64,000 nucleotides of DNA, taken from the NCBI GenBank assembly GCA_030323885.1, contig CM059190.1, forward strand, positions 89,743,989 to 89,807,988, given 5' to 3'. The notes beneath the pieces are model-generated. The model was not told the DNA's origin. It saw only the letters and a program-made list of their open reading frames with translations, and made no database searches. The position numbers and the translations under genes are program-made. This document shows, one piece after another, positions 63,950 to 64,000 of this stretch (position 1 is its first letter; each line of letters opens with the position of its first letter). Source of the stretch: Branchipolynoe longqiensis (lineage: Eukaryota; Annelida; Polychaeta; Phyllodocida; Polynoidae).

Positions 63950-64000
63950 CCAGGCAAGATGGCCTAATTAGTTGAGCCTTTCTTTCCCATGTGGGAGGTC
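63950..64000 (+). mobile_element. tRNA-derived SINE, 5' part, cut by window end
   Basis: CAGGCAAGATGGCCTAATTA matches the type A head with box A. The remainder lies outside the window. Confidence 0.75.

Noticed and set aside
63765..63971. Hydrophobic frame after a good splice acceptor
   Set aside because: AT-rich random-like codons and no donor before the SINE.

Overview
The window looks like intergenic and intronic nuclear DNA of a marine lophotrochozoan, most likely a mollusc. The basis is a dense population of tRNA-derived SINEs ending in (AAAC)n or (AACC)n, a second SINE type with the 3' body I recognise from many mollusc genomes, large microsatellites and minisatellites, and spliced coding fragments separated by kilobases of repeat. 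The species cannot be named from this. No bacterial or organellar content is seen.

Coding content is sparse. The best protein-coding signal is two phase-compatible exons at 39821-39923 and 41830-41932 (+) that together encode the end of the first C2 domain of a ferlin (dysferlin/myoferlin/otoferlin family). Weaker, phase-compatible candidates for the following linker lie at 43524-43583 and 47765-47800. A tRNA-Ala(AGC) gene lies at 56585-56657 (-). A weak candidate exon lies at 62230-62313 (-). The remaining coding-like sequence is transposon debris: a hAT transposase C-terminus (about 4545-5397, -), three LINE 3' ends (10452-10766, 52008-52350 and 56759-57105, all -), a LINE-like scrap (29703-29893, +) and the poly(A) end of a retroposed transcript that runs into a 500-base assembly gap (30886-31385).

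Layout: 0-6.7 kb holds microsatellites, SINEs and a hAT element split by nested insertions. 6.7-17.5 kb holds SINEs, MITEs, a G-rich block and a long CATA array. 17.5-26.7 kb holds MITEs, a diverged tandem array and the TGACAC, CCTACT and GCATGC minisatellites. 26.9-39.3 kb holds a SINE split by a four-LTR TRIM array, the gap, a 77-bp inverted-repeat element, and further TRIM copies. 39.8-47.8 kb is the ferlin locus with a 1.2-kb polypyrimidine tract and two large satellites. 48-57 kb holds SINEs, MITEs, a TRIM, a TTAA-MITE cluster and the tRNA. 57-64 kb holds a 740-bp palindrome, a long-TIR element, a GTGTGG minisatellite and more MITEs.

The most notable system is a small LTR element of TRIM type (LTR about 182 bp, internal about 139 bp, TG...CA ends, TGG at the primer-binding position, purine-rich PPT, 4-bp target duplications). 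Each LTR carries a 72-nt tRNA-like fold with intact acceptor, D and T arms. Also notable are a MITE family with exact 9-bp target duplications and hairpin ends, a SINE flanked by a 141-bp duplication, and a 68-bp satellite whose monomer matches the SINE 3' tail.
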